A stretch of DNA of 15,078 nt from Muribaculaceae bacterium. GTDB lineage: Bacteria; Bacteroidota; Bacteroidia; Bacteroidales; Muribaculaceae. The stretch is taken from positions 1-15,078 of the forward strand of contig JAKSMA010000030.1 in assembly GCA_024400895.1 (NCBI GenBank), given 5' to 3'. The translations under genes and the position numbers were made by a program. This document shows, in pieces, positions 12,445 to 15,078 of this stretch; the first letter of the stretch is position 1; the number at the start of each line of letters is the position of its first letter. The notes below the pieces were generated by a model. That model searched no databases and was not told the DNA's origin. It saw nothing but the letters and a program-made list of their open reading frames with translations.

Positions 12445-13401
12445 TTATTTTTTGAATTTTGCGGTTAGCTTCTCAATCATGTCGCGCGTCATGGCGTCGA
12501 GGTCGTATTCTGGCTTCCAGTCCCATTCCACGCGTGCGCAAGTGTCGTCGAGCTTGTTTGGCCATGAGTCGGCAATGGCTTGGCGCAATGGATCCACTTG
12601 ATATTCCATTTCAAATTCGGGGATGTATTCCTTGATTTTTGCGCTGATGATTTCGGGGTCAAAGCTCATAGAGGCGATGTTGAACGAATTGCGGTGACGC
12701 AAGCGTGCTGGGTCGGCTTCCATGATCCCGATAGCGGCGCGCAATGCGTCGGGCATATACATCACGTCCCTCTAGGTGCCAGGGGCGATAGGGCAAACGA
12801 CTTTCTCACCCTTCACTGCAGAGTAGTAGATGTCGACAGCGTAGTCGGTGGTGCCGCCACCTGGAGGGGTGACATAAGAAATCAAGCCTGGGAAGCGCAC
12901 CGAGCGAGTGTCGACACCAAATTTGAGGGCGTAATAGTTGCTGAGCAATTCACCGCTCACTTTGGTCACGCCATACATGGTGCGTGGCTGTTGAATAGTG
13001 TCTTGTGGGGTGCCGTCTTTTGGCGCATTCGGGCCAAAAGAGCCGATAGAACTTGGAGTGAACACGGCGCATTTCTTTTCGCGTGCCACTTCCAGCACAT
13101 TCATCAGGCCATCGATGCCGATGTGCCATGCAAGTTGAGGCTTGTTTTCTGCCACAGCGCTCAGCAAGGCAGCCAAGTTATAGATGGTGTCGATATTGTA
13201 TTTTTCTACAACATCGGCAATTTGTTGTGCATTTGTAATATCGACAACTTCCGACGGGCCGCTTTCTGCCAATGCTCCAGTGGGAGGAGCGCTTGGAATG
13301 TATCCGGCCACAATATTACCATTAGCGTATTCCGCTCTCAGTTTCATTGTCAGCTCTGAGCCAATTTGGCCCGTAGAGCCGATGATTAACACGTTTTTCA
13401 T
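12445..13401 (-). pseudogene. tdh: L-threonine 3-dehydrogenase (NAD-dependent, SDR type) interrupted by in-frame TAG
   Basis: 318 codons from ATG 13401 to the stop at 12445, with one internal TAG at 12774-12772 (codon 210) and no frame change. Part one (209 residues) has the Rossmann motif G8STGQIG14, PSSIGSFGP with the catalytic-serine region near 117-118, and Y143GVTK147, the SDR catalytic pair. Part two (from VMYMPDALRAAIGIMEAD) is the substrate-binding C-terminus. Family members oxidise L-threonine to 2-amino-3-ketobutyrate with NAD. The partner kbl is divergent next door, which completes the pathway to glycine and acetyl-CoA. Relatives usually have an aromatic residue after the APGT-like segment, so TAG is most simply a TAC/TAT-to-TAG change. 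The two pieces could be called as separate frames 12772-13401 and 12445-12765, but the truncated product should be inactive. Real nonsense mutation or consensus error cannot be separated here. Confidence 0.85.
12772..12774 (-). other. in-frame amber codon within tdh
   Basis: Minus-strand reading ...CCT GGC ACC TAG AGG GAC GTG ATG TAT ATG CCC... shows homology continuing without shift on both sides of the TAG. Other genes here (phosphoesterase, CCHC protein, kbl) end in TAG at normal protein ends, so TAG is a regular stop in this genome. Confidence 0.9.
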
Positions 13402-13435
13402 CAATGGTTGTTTTATCCGTAGTAACTTATTTCTA

Positions 13436-13443
13436 CAAAGTTA
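13436..13443 (-). promoter_or_regulatory. -7 box TAACTTTG of tdh
   Basis: On the minus strand TAACTTTG, a match to TAnnTTTG, lies 35-42 nt upstream of ATG 13401. It predicts a leader of about 28 nt. Confidence 0.55.
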
Positions 13444-13508
13444 GGGAACATTGTGCAAATACGGCTATCTTTTACCCCGTTTTTTTTCGCAAATTCAAGT
13501 TTTTTTTA

Positions 13509-13516
13509 GAACTTTG
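13509..13516 (+). promoter_or_regulatory. degenerate -7 box GAACTTTG of kbl
   Basis: GAACTTTG differs from TAnnTTTG at the first position only and lies 59 nt upstream of ATG 13575. No clear -33 element; the region upstream is T-rich (T8 tracts). Divergent from the tdh box about 70 bp away, so both genes could share control. Confidence 0.4.
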
Positions 13517-13574
13517 CCATTGTTATCGTATCGACGACACACTTATTCTATAATTTTTAAAACTATTTTGCGCC

Positions 13575-14765
13575 ATGTATGGTAAGATGAAAGATTTCCT
13601 CACTAAGGAACTCGCCGACATCAGAGAAGCCGGCCTTTATAAAGAAGAACGTATTATCACCACGCCTCAACGCGCCGACATCGAAGTGAAACCCGCTGCC
13701 GAAGTGCTGAATTTCTGCGCCAACAACTACCTCGGATTGAGCAATAACCAACAGCTCATCGACGGTGCTGTGAAGGCTATGCAGGAGAGAGGTTATGGTA
13801 TGAGCTCTGTGCGCTTTATCTGTGGTACACAAGATATTCATAAACAGCTGGAAGCCGCTATCTGCGACTATTTCCACACCGAAGACACTATTCTCTATTC
13901 AAGTTGCTTCGATGCCAACGGTGGCTTGTTTGAACCACTTCTTGGCGAAGACGACGCTATTATCAGCGATGCTCTCAACCACGCCTCTATCATCGACGGT
14001 GTGCGCCTCTGCAAGGCAAAACGCTATCGCTATGCCAACGCCAACATGGAAGAACTTGAAAAGTGCCTCCAAGAAGCACAGGCACAGCGTTTCCGCATTA
14101 TCGCCACCGACGGTGTGTTCTCTATGGACGGCAATGTGGCTCCAATGGACAAAATTTGCGCTCTCGCAGAAAAATATGATGCCCTCGTGATGGTTGACGA
14201 AAGCCACTCTGCAGGTGTGGTTGGTCCTACTGGCCACGGTGTAGCTGAGCAATTCGACCTCTACGGAAAAATTGATATCTTCACCGGCACGCTCGGTAAG
14301 GCTTTCGGCGGTGCTATGGGTGGTTTCACCACTGGTAAGAAGGAAATTATCGACCTCCTTCGCCAACGCTCTCGCCCATATCTCTTTAGCAACAGCCTTG
14401 CTCCTGGCATCATCGGCGCCAGCCTCGAAATGTTCCGCATTTTGAAGGAAAGCAACGCGCTCCACGATAAGTTGGCTGAAAATGTGACCTATTTCCGCGA
14501 CAAGATGATGGCTGCCGGCTTCGACATCAAGCCTACGCAAAGTGCCATCTGCGCTGTGATGCTCTACGACGCTCGCCTTTCACAAGATTTTGCTGCCGCT
14601 ATGCAAGAGGAAGGCATTTATGTGACTGGCTTCTACTATCCAGTTGTGCCTAAGGGACAGGCTCGCATCCGCGTGCAACTCTCTGCCGGCCACGAACGCG
14701 AACATCTCGACAAGTGTATCGCAGCCTTCGTGAAGGTGGGCAAGAAATTAGGCGTTATCAAATAG
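13575..14765 (+). CDS. kbl: glycine C-acetyltransferase (2-amino-3-ketobutyrate CoA ligase)
   Basis: 396 residues, close to the ~398 of the E. coli enzyme. It is a PLP-dependent alpha-oxoamine synthase. Motifs in order: NFCANNYLGLSNN near 46-58, substrate/PLP contacts around SSVRFICGTQDIHKQLE (77-93), DALNHASIIDG (H136), VDESHSAG (D208, H211) and FTGTLGKAFGGAMGG with the Schiff-base lysine K242. The family cleaves 2-amino-3-ketobutyrate with CoA to glycine and acetyl-CoA, the second step after threonine dehydrogenase, in the cytoplasm. The divergent tdh next door supports this assignment over the related KAS/BioF/ALAS enzymes. With tdh apparently broken, Kbl could still run in the biosynthetic direction or use ketobutyrate from another source. 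The start ATG 13575 fits the conserved N-terminus; the stop is TAG, with a terminator 48 nt downstream. Confidence 0.95.
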   Translation: MYGKMKDFLTKELADIREAGLYKEERIITTPQRADIEVKPAAEVLNFCANNYLGLSNNQQLIDGAVKAMQERGYGMSSVRFICGTQDIHKQLEAAICDYFHTEDTILYSSCFDANGGLFEPLLGEDDAIISDALNHASIIDGVRLCKAKRYRYANANMEELEKCLQEAQAQRFRIIATDGVFSMDGNVAPMDKICALAEKYDALVMVDESHSAGVVGPTGHGVAEQFDLYGKIDIFTGTLGKAFGGAMGGFTTGKKEIIDLLRQRSRPYLFSNSLAPGIIGASLEMFRILKESNALHDKLAENVTYFRDKMMAAGFDIKPTQSAICAVMLYDARLSQDFAAAMQEEGIYVTGFYYPVVPKGQARIRVQLSAGHEREHLDKCIAAFVKVGKKLGVIK

Positions 14766-14812
14766 CAAAACGATATTGGTTTAAGAAACTGCTAAACTTC
14801 TTACACCTCTAC

Positions 14813-14855
14813 GAGCCTCGGGCGATGCTTTCGCTCGGGGCTCAATTGTTTTTTT
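14813..14855 (+). terminator. rho-independent terminator after kbl
   Basis: A 13-bp stem (arms 14813-14825 and 14831-14843, two G/T wobbles, 5-nt loop) is followed by AATTG and T7 at 14849-14855. Confidence 0.85.
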
Positions 14856-14899
14856 GCAAAATTCTTGTGGTCAGAAGATGTGATTGTGTATTATTTTTG

Positions 14900-14907
14900 T
14901 ATATTTG
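14900..14907 (+). promoter_or_regulatory. -7 box TATATTTG before the last gene
   Basis: TATATTTG matches TAnnTTTG and ends 28 nt before ATG 14936. The promoter looks intact even though the gene behind it does not. Confidence 0.5.
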
Positions 14908-14935
14908 TGGTATAAAATTAACTTTCTTTATCGTT

Positions 14936-15078
14936 ATGAAACTTAGAAGCATCTTTCTTTTGGCCCTTGTCCTACGCGTGCCCGTATGATGGTGTATCAA
15001 GACTGGGCCACTTGGAAAGTGGACATCGTGTGTCCGATGAACTATCAGTCGTTCTATCTCGAAAATATTGATTGGCTG
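14936..15078 (+). pseudogene. remnant of a family-10-type glycosylhydrolase: signal peptide joined out of frame to C-terminal part; runs off window
   Basis: ATG 14936 opens MKLRSIFLLALVLRVPV and stops at TGA 14987-14989. The start looks like a signal peptide. In another frame, from about 14971 to the window end, the reading is PTRARMMVYQDWATWKVD then IVCPMNYQSFYLENIDWL. That resembles the late part of the barrel in secreted Bacteroidetes family-10-like glycosylhydrolases (GHL10), where a (V/Y)xQDWxxW...PMxY segment lies a couple of hundred residues into the protein. Here it follows the signal peptide almost at once, so an internal deletion with a frame change is the simplest reading. The rest lies beyond the window. 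The family assignment rests on a short stretch and is tentative. Confidence 0.5.

Noticed and set aside
12772..12774. Genome-wide TAG recoding or a TAG-encoded special amino acid
   Set aside because: At least three other genes here end in TAG at the expected protein ends, so TAG is used as a normal stop.
12580..13359. Plus-strand open frame (259 codons) across the tdh region
   Set aside because: Antisense to tdh homology that continues on both sides of the amber codon; no domain of its own.

Overview
The window is typical Bacteroidales chromosome, most like a Prevotellaceae/Muribaculaceae/Bacteroidaceae-type gut lineage. The evidence is: several copies of the Bacteroidetes -7 promoter box TAnnTTTG in AT-rich spacers; weak Shine-Dalgarno sequences; a secreted protein with the Bacteroidales-style C-terminal tail (SLSGQRL...GIFIKNGKKVIK); lipoprotein and Sec signal peptides; and a secreted GH38 mannosidase with an F5/8-type domain. 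Lineage below order is inference.

Layout. (1) 1-2368, plus strand: a tight cluster of a partial alpha/beta hydrolase, a secreted cyclophilin-fold protein whose signal peptide is out of frame at a T9 tract, and an AraC-family regulator. A hairpin separates it from (2) 2461-3909, minus strand, a secreted calcineurin-like metallophosphoesterase. (3) 3910-4474, a 565-nt gene-free divergent spacer with a 14-bp inverted repeat, a repeated half-site on the phosphoesterase promoter, and a strong terminator that no visible gene uses (candidate small RNA). (4) 4475-7107, plus strand: a small tail-anchored protein, a guanine/nucleoside-deaminase homologue with an apparent lipoprotein signal, and a lipoprotein NodB polysaccharide deacetylase with a His-rich tail. 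(5) 7108-7904, a 797-nt spacer with terminators, a 132-nt four-helix palindromic element and an 89-bp element with 27-bp inverted ends that are themselves hairpins. (6) 7905-12358, plus strand: GH38 alpha-mannosidase, a small CCHC protein and a periplasmic glutathione peroxidase, apparently one operon. (7) 12445-14765: divergent tdh and kbl, the two-step threonine-to-glycine pathway, with tdh interrupted by an in-frame TAG. (8) 14936 to the end: a signal-peptide start joined out of frame to what looks like the C-terminal part of a family-10-type glycosylhydrolase.

The functional theme is envelope and glycan work (deacetylase, mannosidase, phosphoesterase, secreted binding protein) plus threonine catabolism. 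Three genes carry single-event lesions (T9 shift, amber codon, internal deletion). These are either real decay or variation, or draft/metagenome consensus errors; sequence alone cannot separate the two. I see no defence system, CRISPR array, transposase, tRNA or rRNA. The least explained structure is the pair of palindromic elements at 7289-7420 and 7496-7584.
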